64,000 nt of DNA from a virus, in the IMG/VR virus record IMGVR_UViG_3300008267_000009, positions 36,564-100,563 of that record, one strand, 5' to 3'. Below are positions 18,831-25,825 of the stretch, piece by piece (within the stretch, counting starts at the first letter, position 1; each line of letters begins with the position of its first letter). The notes below the pieces were generated by a model. That model saw only the letters and a program-made list of their open reading frames with translations. It did no database searches and was not told the DNA's origin. A program made the position numbers and the translations under genes.

Positions 18831-19067
18831 ATGACAAATAATTATTTAAGTAAGCAAGATATGCTAAATGTTGTAACAGCTCATATTAGAGATTTACATG
18901 CTGAGAAATATAGTCATCAACTTAGAATTATAGAATTTGATGCTGCTGGATCAGAAAATATTGATCAGCTTCTTTATAATCAAATAGCAGATATGGTTAC
19001 CCAATATGATTTAAGAATTTCAGCTTTAGAGGCTGAGAAAGAAAAAGTTTTGGCTTTGCCAGAATAA
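18831..19067 (+). CDS. Small helical protein, paralogue 1 of 3
   Basis: 78 residues, predicted entirely alpha-helical with a C-terminal coiled coil (LRISALEAEKEKVLAL). It aligns over most of its length with the next protein (shared pattern of VxxxIxxLxxxKYxxxL and a second helix ending in QxxAL). Preceded by TGGAGG. It lies between fibre genes, so a role as fibre-associated or assembly protein is possible, but no function is known to me. Confidence 0.6.
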   Translation: MTNNYLSKQDMLNVVTAHIRDLHAEKYSHQLRIIEFDAAGSENIDQLLYNQIADMVTQYDLRISALEAEKEKVLALPE

Positions 19068-19079
19068 AAAGGAGATAAA

Positions 19080-19310
19080 ATGACAACGCTATCAAATGCA
19101 GAAAAAGCTCAAGTTATTAATCAAAGAATTAAAAATTTGAACTATACTAAGTATAATTATGATCTAGACCTGCTTGTTGAAAACACTAAGGCAGCACCAC
19201 TTGCCAGTGCTATTTCAACAATAACTACATCTATATCTGATATTAATGCTCAAATTGCTGCTCTAACAACTGAGCTTGCAAAGTATCCAGTAGAACAATC
19301 AGAGGAATAA
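19080..19310 (+). CDS. Small helical protein, paralogue 2 of 3
   Basis: 76 residues, related to its upstream neighbour (INQRIKNLNYTKYNYDLDLL aligns with VTAHIRDLHAEKYSHQLRII). Predicted two-helix hairpin with coiled-coil character. AAGGAG lies 6 nt before the ATG. Ends one base before the next start. Confidence 0.6.
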   Translation: MTTLSNAEKAQVINQRIKNLNYTKYNYDLDLLVENTKAAPLASAISTITTSISDINAQIAALTTELAKYPVEQSEE

Positions 19311-19311
19311 A

Positions 19312-19497
19312 ATGGCTGAAAAAGCAGAACTAGTAATTACGGCATTGCAGCAAAGAATCGGTGAGTTAGTCTCAAATTATGAGACTCAAATTGCAATATT
19401 AAGAGCAGATCTTACAAAGCTGGTAGAAGAAAAGGACGCAAAGGTTGAAGCTACGAAGTCGTTCGAAGCCCATCTCGATAATATCACAACCAACTAA
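19312..19497 (+). CDS. Small helical protein, paralogue 3 of 3
   Basis: 61 residues with heptad-like hydrophobic spacing throughout (ITALQQRIGELVSNYETQIAI), similar in design to the two upstream proteins. Its last 53 bases overlap the next gene, which uses another frame. Confidence 0.55.
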   Translation: MAEKAELVITALQQRIGELVSNYETQIAILRADLTKLVEEKDAKVEATKSFEAHLDNITTN

Positions 19498-19843
19498 TTT
19501 CCCTTCAGGTATTGCTGTTAAAACAGACAAAGATACATACTGGATTAAAGATGGTAAAAGGTATAAATTAATTTCTGATAGGGCTGCCCAGTCTTGGTGC
19601 TTTACTACGGCATTAGCAACTGAAGCGGCATTGTCTGGGATTAAGCTTGTAGGTAAATTAGGGTTTAGAGACGGCGCTTTGATCAAGAACGTTGCAGATG
19701 GTAAAATGTATCTAGTATCACAAAATAAACTAAGACACATTGTTGACCCAGACGCTTTTGACAGATATGGGTTAGATAGGTCAAAATTAATTGAAGTGTC
19801 AGAAAAAGAAATTTTGGCACACGATTTAGGAGAAAACTTATAA
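19445..19843 (+). CDS. Hypothetical protein with surface-protein-like repeats
   Basis: 132 residues from TTG 19445, eight bases after AAAGGA; no ATG or GTG lies in frame before the conserved part. Two short repeats (GKRYKLISDRAAQSW and NKLRHIVDPDAFDRYGLDR) resemble the 'xLRHIxDPxxFxxLGL' motifs found in bacterial surface and wall-associated proteins. The overlap with the upstream coiled-coil gene leaves open a +1 frameshift fusion instead of an independent start. In the fibre region, so a virion role is plausible. Confidence 0.5.
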   Translation: MKLRSRSKPISIISQPTNFPSGIAVKTDKDTYWIKDGKRYKLISDRAAQSWCFTTALATEAALSGIKLVGKLGFRDGALIKNVADGKMYLVSQNKLRHIVDPDAFDRYGLDRSKLIEVSEKEILAHDLGENL

Positions 19844-20265
19844 TGGCATTTAATGATGGAGAGCCTTTAGACGCAGCAAAACTCGGAGCCTTAGAGCTAC
19901 AGGTAAATAACCTTGCGTCTAGTATTCCAAAGATTGGTGCATCAACTACAAATGTTACTGTAACTAATAATACAGTTCAACAGGCAAATATTCCACAAAT
20001 TGTAGCAAGTGCTCCTGGTACAAAGTTTGAGTTAAAATCTGGGCAGGTTAACGAACAATATTTTTCTTTTAATGGGACAGTTAATAGTGTGCCTAGAGCC
20101 GTTATAATTACATCTAGGCATAGCGGAAGCGGTACTGGCTGGCATCCACAAATTAATACAAAAACTCAATCTATTACAAAAGACGGTTTTACCGCAGTAG
20201 TATATATGCCGTCAAGTGCCCCCACACACACAGTATATATTACTTGGCTAGCTATCTGCTATTAG
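19843..20265 (+). CDS. Putative fibre-tip / receptor-contact protein
   Basis: 140 residues. An N-terminal helical part (DGEPLDAAKLGALELQVNNLAS) is followed by a beta-rich domain that ends in hydrophobic strands (VYITWLAICY), resembling small C-terminal head domains of phage fibres. It is the last gene of the tail operon: a promoter and a hairpin terminator follow directly. Function inferred from architecture and place. Confidence 0.45.
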   Translation: MAFNDGEPLDAAKLGALELQVNNLASSIPKIGASTTNVTVTNNTVQQANIPQIVASAPGTKFELKSGQVNEQYFSFNGTVNSVPRAVIITSRHSGSGTGWHPQINTKTQSITKDGFTAVVYMPSSAPTHTVYITWLAICY

Positions 20266-20267
20266 TA

Positions 20268-20295
20268 TTGACAATTTTTAATCATATGTTACAAT
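20268..20295 (+). promoter_or_regulatory. Strong promoter for replication module
   Basis: TTGACA (20268-20273), 16 nt spacer, TACAAT (20290-20295). A perfect palindrome covers the -10 box and start region, and a hairpin terminator begins only about 6 bases after the expected start. Confidence 0.75.
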
Positions 20296-20306
20296 TACTG
20301 TAACAT
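20286..20306 (+). promoter_or_regulatory. Operator-like palindrome over the -10 box
   Basis: ATGTTACA (20286-20293), 5-nt spacer, TGTAACAT (20299-20306): a perfect 8-bp inverted repeat spanning the -10 element and predicted +1. The geometry is that of a dimeric repressor site. The binding protein is unknown; the MerR-like and WhiB-like proteins of this phage are candidates by inference only. Confidence 0.65.
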
Positions 20307-20307
20307 C

Positions 20308-20332
20308 AAAGTCACGTACCCGTGACTTTTTT
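20308..20332 (+). terminator. Rho-independent terminator / attenuator
   Basis: AAAGTCACG (20308-20316), loop TACC, CGTGACTTT (20321-20329), then TTT. It would end tail-operon transcripts, but it also lies inside the first 30 nt of transcripts from the promoter at 20268, so that promoter would need readthrough or antitermination. Confidence 0.85.
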
Positions 20333-20350
20333 ACATATTTAAGGGATTTA

Positions 20351-21151
20351 ATGAGTAACGACTTAAAGTGGATGCTGTCATCAGACCAGCAATTCCCATA
20401 TCAAGATGACAAGATGATAGCTCTATGGTTTAAGGTTATGAAGTGGTTTAAGCCAGATGTAGTAGATTATTTGGGAGACACAGATGATCAAGCATGCTAC
20501 AGCAAATATAATGAAGGCTTGTCCTCAGAATTTCTTGCATTGCATAAGACTGACAGTAAGGATTTAATTGTTCCAATGATGCGTCATGAAGCAAAGGGAG
20601 CAAGAGATTTTTATGCAAAGACTAGAGAGATGTTACCAGATGCTCAGCTTTTTTCTGCTTTAGGAAATCACGATATTAGAATTTTTAATTACATGGATGC
20701 AAAGCTTCCAGAATATTTAAAAGAAGTAACACCAGAAACTCTTTGGAATTTAGACTCATTAGGTTATGAATATATATATTATGACTCTTTGCCAAAGCGT
20801 CGCTTTGGTGACGTGCATGTCCACCATGGAATCTCAATATCTGCAACTGGATCAGTAAGAAAAGATATGGAAGATCTTCAGGTATCTTTAATTAGAGGAC
20901 ACTCACACAGAATTGCCTCACACATGGTAACATATGAATTAAGAAATAATGGCGAAGGAGAAACCCTTCGTGGATATGAGATTGGTCACATGTGTGATGA
21001 AAAGGGGCCAGGGATGAAGTATACCCAGCACCACGACTGGCAAAAAGGTTTTGCTATTGCACATATTGTAAATGATTATCCTCACATTCAAATGATTCAT
21101 GTGTCCCCAGACTACTCTTGCGTTGTGGACGGAAAGGTGTTTACTCTATAA
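20351..21151 (+). CDS. Calcineurin-like metallophosphoesterase
   Basis: 266 residues with the order of metal motifs of this family: D12-x-Q14 in place of the usual DxH, GD at 42-43 (YLGDTDD), GNHD near 111, an HH pair near 155, and GHSHR near 188. It probably cleaves phosphomono- or diesters; phage members have been linked to DNA repair or nucleotide handling. First gene of the replication module, and TAATG-coupled to the next gene. Confidence 0.85.
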   Translation: MSNDLKWMLSSDQQFPYQDDKMIALWFKVMKWFKPDVVDYLGDTDDQACYSKYNEGLSSEFLALHKTDSKDLIVPMMRHEAKGARDFYAKTREMLPDAQLFSALGNHDIRIFNYMDAKLPEYLKEVTPETLWNLDSLGYEYIYYDSLPKRRFGDVHVHHGISISATGSVRKDMEDLQVSLIRGHSHRIASHMVTYELRNNGEGETLRGYEIGHMCDEKGPGMKYTQHHDWQKGFAIAHIVNDYPHIQMIHVSPDYSCVVDGKVFTL

Positions 21152-21336
21152 TGTGGTGCGGAAAATGTGGTGGAAGAGTATTCGTTGATCGAGTATTTTC
21201 ACAAAAGCTTCACGTAGAAGTGTTCTGTATACTTTGCGGAAAACGTAATATGATTAATAAAGAAACGAGTGCGTTTGGAAAATGGCTAGAGAGAAAAGAA
21301 ACAGCAAATCAAAAAGCTTACGGTATTTCTTCTTAA
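21151..21336 (+). CDS. Small zinc-ribbon protein
   Basis: 61 residues from ATG 21151, which overlaps the phosphoesterase stop (TAATG); the in-frame TTG at 21118 lies inside that gene and is not needed. Two CxxC pairs (CGKC at 3-6 and CILC at 27-30) form a probable zinc ribbon, followed by a basic helical tail. Possibly binds nucleic acid. Confidence 0.65.
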   Translation: MWCGKCGGRVFVDRVFSQKLHVEVFCILCGKRNMINKETSAFGKWLERKETANQKAYGISS

Positions 21337-21761
21337 ACGATAAAATACATAAAGTTTTAAAGTTATCTAGAGCAAAAGACGAACTAGTTTCCTGGTGCTA
21401 CCCAGATAAAAAAAGATATTTATATTCTTATTCTCAAGTTAAAAAGAATATGGAAAACGCTTACGATATTAATCAAGTTGGATTTATGCTTAACAAGCAC
21501 AAAGTTACAATAATAGATTATATATTAGAAGGAAAAATATCTGCTCCTCAGAAGGTGTACCCTATTGGAAATCCAGGTAGTAAATGGTCTAAGTATATGT
21601 TTAGTCAAAAAGACATTTTAGACATACATGAATTTATTTTAGACTCTGGACATTCTTTAGAGTTGCCATCACGCTCAGAATTATTAGCTCTTCTCAAACA
21701 CAACATTATATTGTATACTAAGACCGATAACGGATTCGTACCAGTATGGAAGGCGGAGTAA
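21282..21761 (+). CDS. Helix-turn-helix protein, MerR/excisionase-like
   Basis: 159 residues, starting inside the end of the zinc-ribbon gene in another frame. Residues of about 45-125 look like a winged MerR-type fold: YSYSQVKKN, VGFMLNKHKVTIIDYILEG (helix-turn-helix) and a wing followed by FSQKDILDIHEFILDSG. Basic N-terminus. A DNA-binding regulator or architectural factor is likely. Confidence 0.6.
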   Translation: MAREKRNSKSKSLRYFFLNDKIHKVLKLSRAKDELVSWCYPDKKRYLYSYSQVKKNMENAYDINQVGFMLNKHKVTIIDYILEGKISAPQKVYPIGNPGSKWSKYMFSQKDILDIHEFILDSGHSLELPSRSELLALLKHNIILYTKTDNGFVPVWKAE

Positions 21762-21871
21762 TGGCAAGTAGCAGAATTGTAATTTGCCCAGATTGTAACA
21801 AAGAGCTTGAAGTTAGATCTGATTTTGCACACCTAACATTATCTAACCATATTAAAAAGGAGCATAAATGA
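21761..21871 (+). CDS. 36-residue C2H2-type zinc finger
   Basis: Begins at ATG 21761 overlapping the previous stop (TAATG) and ends with ATGA overlap to the next gene, so coupling on both sides supports it. The sequence has CPDC at positions 9-12 and H29 plus H34 in SNHIKKEH, the spacing of a single C2H2 finger. A stand-alone finger of this size may bind DNA or a protein partner. Confidence 0.7.
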   Translation: MASSRIVICPDCNKELEVRSDFAHLTLSNHIKKEHK

Positions 21872-22071
21872 CAACGAGAGTTAAGGTAGACCTTTCATTT
21901 ACACGTAATCTAGGCAATTATGAAAGCATTAAGATTGGTGTCGGCATAGAAGATGATGTAAGATCTGGAGAAAATGTTGATGCGGCAACAGAGCGTGTCT
22001 ATAAGTTTGTTGAAAATAAACTAATTGAAAAGACAACTGAGATAGAGAAAGAGCTAAAAGATGGCAAATAA
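21868..22071 (+). CDS. Hypothetical small acidic/basic phage protein
   Basis: 67 residues: an N-terminal beta part (RVKVDLSFTRNLGNYESIKIGVGI) then a long helix (AATERVYKFVENKLIEKTTEIEKELKDGK). Similar small proteins occur in phage replication operons but I know no assigned function. It overlaps the next gene by 11 nt. Confidence 0.55.
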   Translation: MTTRVKVDLSFTRNLGNYESIKIGVGIEDDVRSGENVDAATERVYKFVENKLIEKTTEIEKELKDGK

Positions 22072-22384
22072 TAAAGAGCCTTACATAATGCTGACTTTAT
22101 ATCAAAACCTATACAAGCAAAAATATAACACTGCTCCTAAAATTAATAAGTTTAGAGAAAAGTGGGCTATGCAAGATGTTATAGATAGCGTAGGTCTAGA
22201 ACGTGCAATAGAGATATTAGAGTATTACTTTAGTCTGCAAAAATCTGGGCACCCACTAAATTTCTTTTTCTATAATTTTGATAAAATGGAAGCTGCTATT
22301 ATTGCTATTAAAAAAGATAAAGAGGCAAGGAAAGCCTTGCTAGAAAAAACTAAAACGTTAGTAGAAAAAGGCGGTATAGAATGA
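22061..22384 (+). CDS. Hypothetical replication-accessory protein
   Basis: 107 residues, helical and basic (KYNTAPKINKFREKWAMQDVIDSVG, ERAIEILEYYFSL). It lies directly upstream of the DnaB-like helicase with an ATGA overlap, the usual place of a helicase loader. No loader motif can be read, so this is contextual inference. Confidence 0.5.
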   Translation: MANNKEPYIMLTLYQNLYKQKYNTAPKINKFREKWAMQDVIDSVGLERAIEILEYYFSLQKSGHPLNFFFYNFDKMEAAIIAIKKDKEARKALLEKTKTLVEKGGIE

Positions 22385-23628
22385 ATACTGAGGCAACATT
22401 AATTTCTGCAGTATGTAAGAATAAAGACATCAGTGTACTTCTTGCTGATAATGTTGATGAAATTTTTACATCACATAGAGATATTTGGGAGGGCTTAAAG
22501 TCTTATTATTATAAGTTTAAAGCAGTTCCAGAAGTTGGTATTCTTCAAGAAAAGTTTAAAGACTTTGATCCAGACACAAACATTAAAGGCGAAACCGCAT
22601 ACTACTTGGATAAGTTAAAGAATGAATATCTTACTAGCAGAATTAAGAATATAATTCTTAAGGGTGGCTCTATGCTAAAAGAAGATGCTGCTTCAAGAGT
22701 TTTGTCTCAAATGCAAAGTCAGCTTTCTATGCTTAGTAAATTTACAAATAATGTTAGAGACCTAGAAGTTACAGATATTGAAAATGCTACTAAGCACTTT
22801 GAGTCAGTTAAACTTCGCTCTGCAACAATGGGTGGGTCCCCAGGAATTAAAACAGGGTTTGAAGCAATTGATTTAGCGTATCCAACTGGTATGGCTCCAG
22901 GACATTTAATTGTTGCTATTGGTTGGCCAGGACGAGGAAAAACTTGGTTTACATCTTACCTTGCATGTAAAGCTTGGGAGCAAGGATTTAAGCCAATGAT
23001 TGTTTCTCTTGAAATGTCTCCAGAAAATATGCGTGACCGCATTTACACAATGATGGGTTCAGGACTATTTCGTGCTAGCGATTTATCAAAGGGAGAAATT
23101 AATATTGATGATTTTCGTTCATGGGGACAAAAGAAGTTTGATAATAAAAACGGATTTGTTCTTGTCTCAAATGAGGGAATGTCAGAAGTAACTCCAGCAA
23201 CCATTCAAGGTAAAATTGATCAGCATAAACCAGACCTAGTTATCTTAGACTATCACCAACTTTTTTCTGATAATAAAAAGAGTATGGGCGCAACAGAGCG
23301 TAATATGAATATATCTCGTGAGTTTAAAATGCTTGCAATGACAAACAATATTCCTATTATTGATATTACTGCAGCGACAATGGATGATGTATCAGATCAA
23401 GATAATCCACCAATGCTTTCCCAAGTTGCTTGGTCTAAGGCTATCGAATATGATGCAGATATGGCTATTGCTATTCATAAGTATACTGGTACAAATATGA
23501 TTGAGGTTGTATCTAGAAAGAATAGACATGGACAAGAATTTGGAATGTATTTAGATTGGGACATCAACAGAGGTCTTGTAAAGGAAATATACGAAAACCC
23601 ATTTGCAAATGACTCATCGAAGAATTAA
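22381..23628 (+). CDS. dnaB: DnaB-like replicative helicase
   Basis: 415 residues. A helical N-terminal domain (1-130) precedes a RecA-like ATPase core with Walker A GWPGRGKT (181-188), a following EMS motif, Walker B LVILD with D290, and a late RKNRHGQE motif typical of DnaB. It unwinds DNA ahead of the phage fork as a hexameric ring. ATGA-coupled to the upstream small protein; primase is encoded two genes on. Confidence 0.92.
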   Translation: MNTEATLISAVCKNKDISVLLADNVDEIFTSHRDIWEGLKSYYYKFKAVPEVGILQEKFKDFDPDTNIKGETAYYLDKLKNEYLTSRIKNIILKGGSMLKEDAASRVLSQMQSQLSMLSKFTNNVRDLEVTDIENATKHFESVKLRSATMGGSPGIKTGFEAIDLAYPTGMAPGHLIVAIGWPGRGKTWFTSYLACKAWEQGFKPMIVSLEMSPENMRDRIYTMMGSGLFRASDLSKGEINIDDFRSWGQKKFDNKNGFVLVSNEGMSEVTPATIQGKIDQHKPDLVILDYHQLFSDNKKSMGATERNMNISREFKMLAMTNNIPIIDITAATMDDVSDQDNPPMLSQVAWSKAIEYDADMAIAIHKYTGTNMIEVVSRKNRHGQEFGMYLDWDINRGLVKEIYENPFANDSSKN

Positions 23629-23911
23629 AAGATTTCAGGTTCAGGTTGAGTTTCATGATAATTCTCAACTTATAAGCTTAAGGCCTCAGTATGAAAACTT
23701 GTTAATTCAAGATATGCGTGGCAAAGGATACATCAGGGTACTTGACATAGATCCAGCTTTTTCGGTAGAATTTACTGGTGAAACATGGAAGTTCTTAATG
23801 AGCATTCATGGCGTTTATGTAGGAAAGAAGAAGGCATGGCAATTAGAGGGTACAACACAGAACAAATTGATACCACGAGCTACTCACCAGCCCACATCAA
23901 GTCTGTCCTAA
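23609..23911 (+). CDS. Hypothetical protein between helicase and primase
   Basis: 100 residues from ATG 23609, overlapping the helicase end by 20 nt and the primase start by 76 nt in another frame. Basic N-terminus (THRRIKRFQVQVEF), then mixed alpha/beta. No family recognised. The large overlap with primase is unusual, but the reading frame up to 23835 has no other gene. Confidence 0.5.
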   Translation: MTHRRIKRFQVQVEFHDNSQLISLRPQYENLLIQDMRGKGYIRVLDIDPAFSVEFTGETWKFLMSIHGVYVGKKKAWQLEGTTQNKLIPRATHQPTSSLS

Positions 23912-24834
23912 AATCTTTAGGGCTTAGTATAACTGGAGAAACTTCTAACGACTTTCTTTGCTACTGCCCATTTCATTCTAATAGACATACTTCAAGTTTT
24001 AGCGTTAGTCGTGAAAAGGGTGCATTTATATGCTTTAACCCATCCTGCGGAGAAGCTGGAACACTACAAGAGCTAGTTAAAAGAATTACAAATAAAAATG
24101 AGTTTGAAGCTATGAGATTTATATCTTCAAAAGAATCCGAAGCTTTAGAAAATTTTGATGAACTACTTGCAGAATCACTAGAAGAAAAGCCAACTTTTGA
24201 AGAGTTCTCTAAAGAAACTCTTGCAAAATTAAACGACGACCTTGTAACAGAATGGAGAGCACAAAAGTATTTTGAGTCCAGAGGCATTAAAATGGAGTCT
24301 GGAAAATACTTTAATTTAGGATATTCAAAGAATATGGATATGGTAACGGTACCAGTACATAGCCCAGATGGAATGCCTATCGGTATTGTTGCTAGATCAA
24401 TTGAAGGTAAAACTTTTAAAAATAGTACAAATTTGCCTAAGAGTAAAACGCTATTTAATATACACCGTGCTAAAAAAATTGGAGACCATGTAATAGTTGT
24501 TGAGTCTAGCTTTGATGCAATTCGTGTTCATCAAGCAGGATTTCCAAATGTTGTTGCTACTTTAGGAGGATTTCTTTCTACGGAACAACACAATTTGCTT
24601 AATAGGCATTTTAATAAAATAACTATAATGACAGATGCAGATACTGCAGGCAGGGAGCTAGGTAAAAGTATTGCTTCAAAATTAAAGTTTAAAGACCTAT
24701 TGTGGGCTTCCTATGAATATGGTAGAATATATCCTCATGATGCAAAAGATGCTGGCGATATGACCGATGAAGAAATAAAAATATGCATTAAAAATTCTGT
24801 TTCCGATATGGAATACAGATCTTGGAACTCGTGA
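23836..24834 (+). CDS. dnaG: DnaG-type DNA primase
   Basis: 332 residues from ATG 23836, eight bases after AGGAAAG; an upstream GTG or ATG near 23785 is possible but adds a poorly related segment. A CHC2 zinc motif (C44, H47, C66, C71) is followed by a TOPRIM domain with VIVVESSFDAI and a late IMTDADTAG. Short for a DnaG, lacking a clear helicase-interaction domain. Makes RNA primers with the neighbouring DnaB. Confidence 0.9.
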   Translation: MAIRGYNTEQIDTTSYSPAHIKSVLKSLGLSITGETSNDFLCYCPFHSNRHTSSFSVSREKGAFICFNPSCGEAGTLQELVKRITNKNEFEAMRFISSKESEALENFDELLAESLEEKPTFEEFSKETLAKLNDDLVTEWRAQKYFESRGIKMESGKYFNLGYSKNMDMVTVPVHSPDGMPIGIVARSIEGKTFKNSTNLPKSKTLFNIHRAKKIGDHVIVVESSFDAIRVHQAGFPNVVATLGGFLSTEQHNLLNRHFNKITIMTDADTAGRELGKSIASKLKFKDLLWASYEYGRIYPHDAKDAGDMTDEEIKICIKNSVSDMEYRSWNS

Positions 24835-24840
24835 TATAAT
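24832..24840 (+). promoter_or_regulatory. Extended -10 promoter of ssDNA-binding protein gene
   Basis: TG-A-TATAAT overlapping the primase stop. The leader holds a small hairpin (GATGG 24850-24854 with CCATC 24862-24866) and AAGGAG (24879-24884) ahead of the ATG at 24889. Confidence 0.7.
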
Positions 24841-24888
24841 GAAAACACAGATGGATATATACCATCAACTACAAACAAGGAGATATAA

Positions 24889-25560
24889 ATGAGTATAGTA
24901 AAGGGTCTAAAAGACCTAAACAAGGCATTGGACAAGCCTACTTATAGCGGTGGAGAAGACAATAAAGGTCGCTGGCTAAAGATTGAAGATGGAGAAAGCG
25001 TAAAGATTCGCTTTTTGCAAGAGTTGGATCCAGACTCACCAACATACAACGATAAGCTAGGTTGTGGATTTATTGCGTTAGAGCATACTAATCCAAAAGA
25101 CTATCGTCGTAAAGCATTAGATACAATGGAAACAGAAGGTCGTGATTGGGCTAACGAGCAACATCGTAAAGACCCAAAGGCTGGTTGGAAAGCTAGAACA
25201 CGTTTATATATTAACGTATTGGTGGATGACGGTAAGGAAGAGCCATACGTAGCAATTCTTTCACAAGGTACAAGCGGTAAAACAATTACGCCAACGCTAA
25301 TTGAATATGCTGGTGAAATGGGAAGCATTTCAAACCTAATGTGGCGCATTAAGCGCTCAGGCTCAAAAACAGATACAAGTTATACAATCATTCCTTTAGC
25401 TAAGGATGAGACTCCTTTCGACTCATCTGGGCTAACATTGTATGACTTAGAAAAAACTGCGGTTCGTCATGTTCCATATGCGGAACAAGAAGCATTCTAT
25501 ATGGGCGAATCTCAGGATAAAGAAGAAGCCTCTTCAACAAGCAACAATTTGGAGTGGTAA
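24889..25560 (+). CDS. Single-stranded DNA-binding protein (gp32-like)
   Basis: 223 residues. The start MSIVKGLKDLNKAL followed by GRWLKIEDGESVKIRFLQEL is typical of phage ssDNA-binding proteins annotated in actinophages. The centre is rich in basic and aromatic residues, and the C-terminus is an acidic/Ser tail ending NNLEW, as used for partner recruitment. It has its own promoter and terminator and mixed but AAG-biased lysine codons, consistent with high expression. Confidence 0.75.
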   Translation: MSIVKGLKDLNKALDKPTYSGGEDNKGRWLKIEDGESVKIRFLQELDPDSPTYNDKLGCGFIALEHTNPKDYRRKALDTMETEGRDWANEQHRKDPKAGWKARTRLYINVLVDDGKEEPYVAILSQGTSGKTITPTLIEYAGEMGSISNLMWRIKRSGSKTDTSYTIIPLAKDETPFDSSGLTLYDLEKTAVRHVPYAEQEAFYMGESQDKEEASSTSNNLEW

Positions 25561-25567
25561 TTATATA

Positions 25568-25599
25568 CAATGAGGCCAGTCTATTGACTGGCCTCATTG
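25568..25599 (+). terminator. 14-bp hairpin terminator after SSB gene
   Basis: CAATGAGGCCAGTC (25568-25581), loop TATT, GACTGGCCTCATTG (25586-25599): a perfect stem with no strong T-run behind it. The next promoter's -35 box (TTGACT) lies in its loop and right arm. Confidence 0.75.
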
Positions 25600-25612
25600 C
25601 ATATAGTAGAAT
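25584..25612 (+). promoter_or_regulatory. Leaderless promoter inside the SSB terminator
   Basis: TTGACT (25584-25589), 17 nt, TAGAAT (25607-25612), then 6 nt to the ATG at 25619 with no Shine-Dalgarno site. Confidence 0.75.
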
Positions 25613-25618
25613 AGCAAA

Positions 25619-25825
25619 ATGAAATCATACGACATACCAGACCCATTTACGCAGTTTCGTATAGATAAATACAACCGCACAAAAGGATTACGATACGATT
25701 TCTTTTCTGGCGAATGGGACATGGAATGTGGTTGTTGTGGTGAGCCACTCAGTGCTCCAAACCGAAAGACTATGACAAAGATTAGACTTTATCATACTAG
25801 AAATGAATGTTTAGGCGGATACTAA
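25619..25825 (+). CDS. Small Cys-containing protein upstream of polymerase
   Basis: 68 residues, with a CGCC cluster (38-41 region) and a further Cys near the C-terminus that may bind zinc. Expressed from a leaderless promoter; the stop overlaps the polymerase start (TAATG), so translation is likely coupled. Function unknown. Confidence 0.6.
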   Translation: MKSYDIPDPFTQFRIDKYNRTKGLRYDFFSGEWDMECGCCGEPLSAPNRKTMTKIRLYHTRNECLGGY

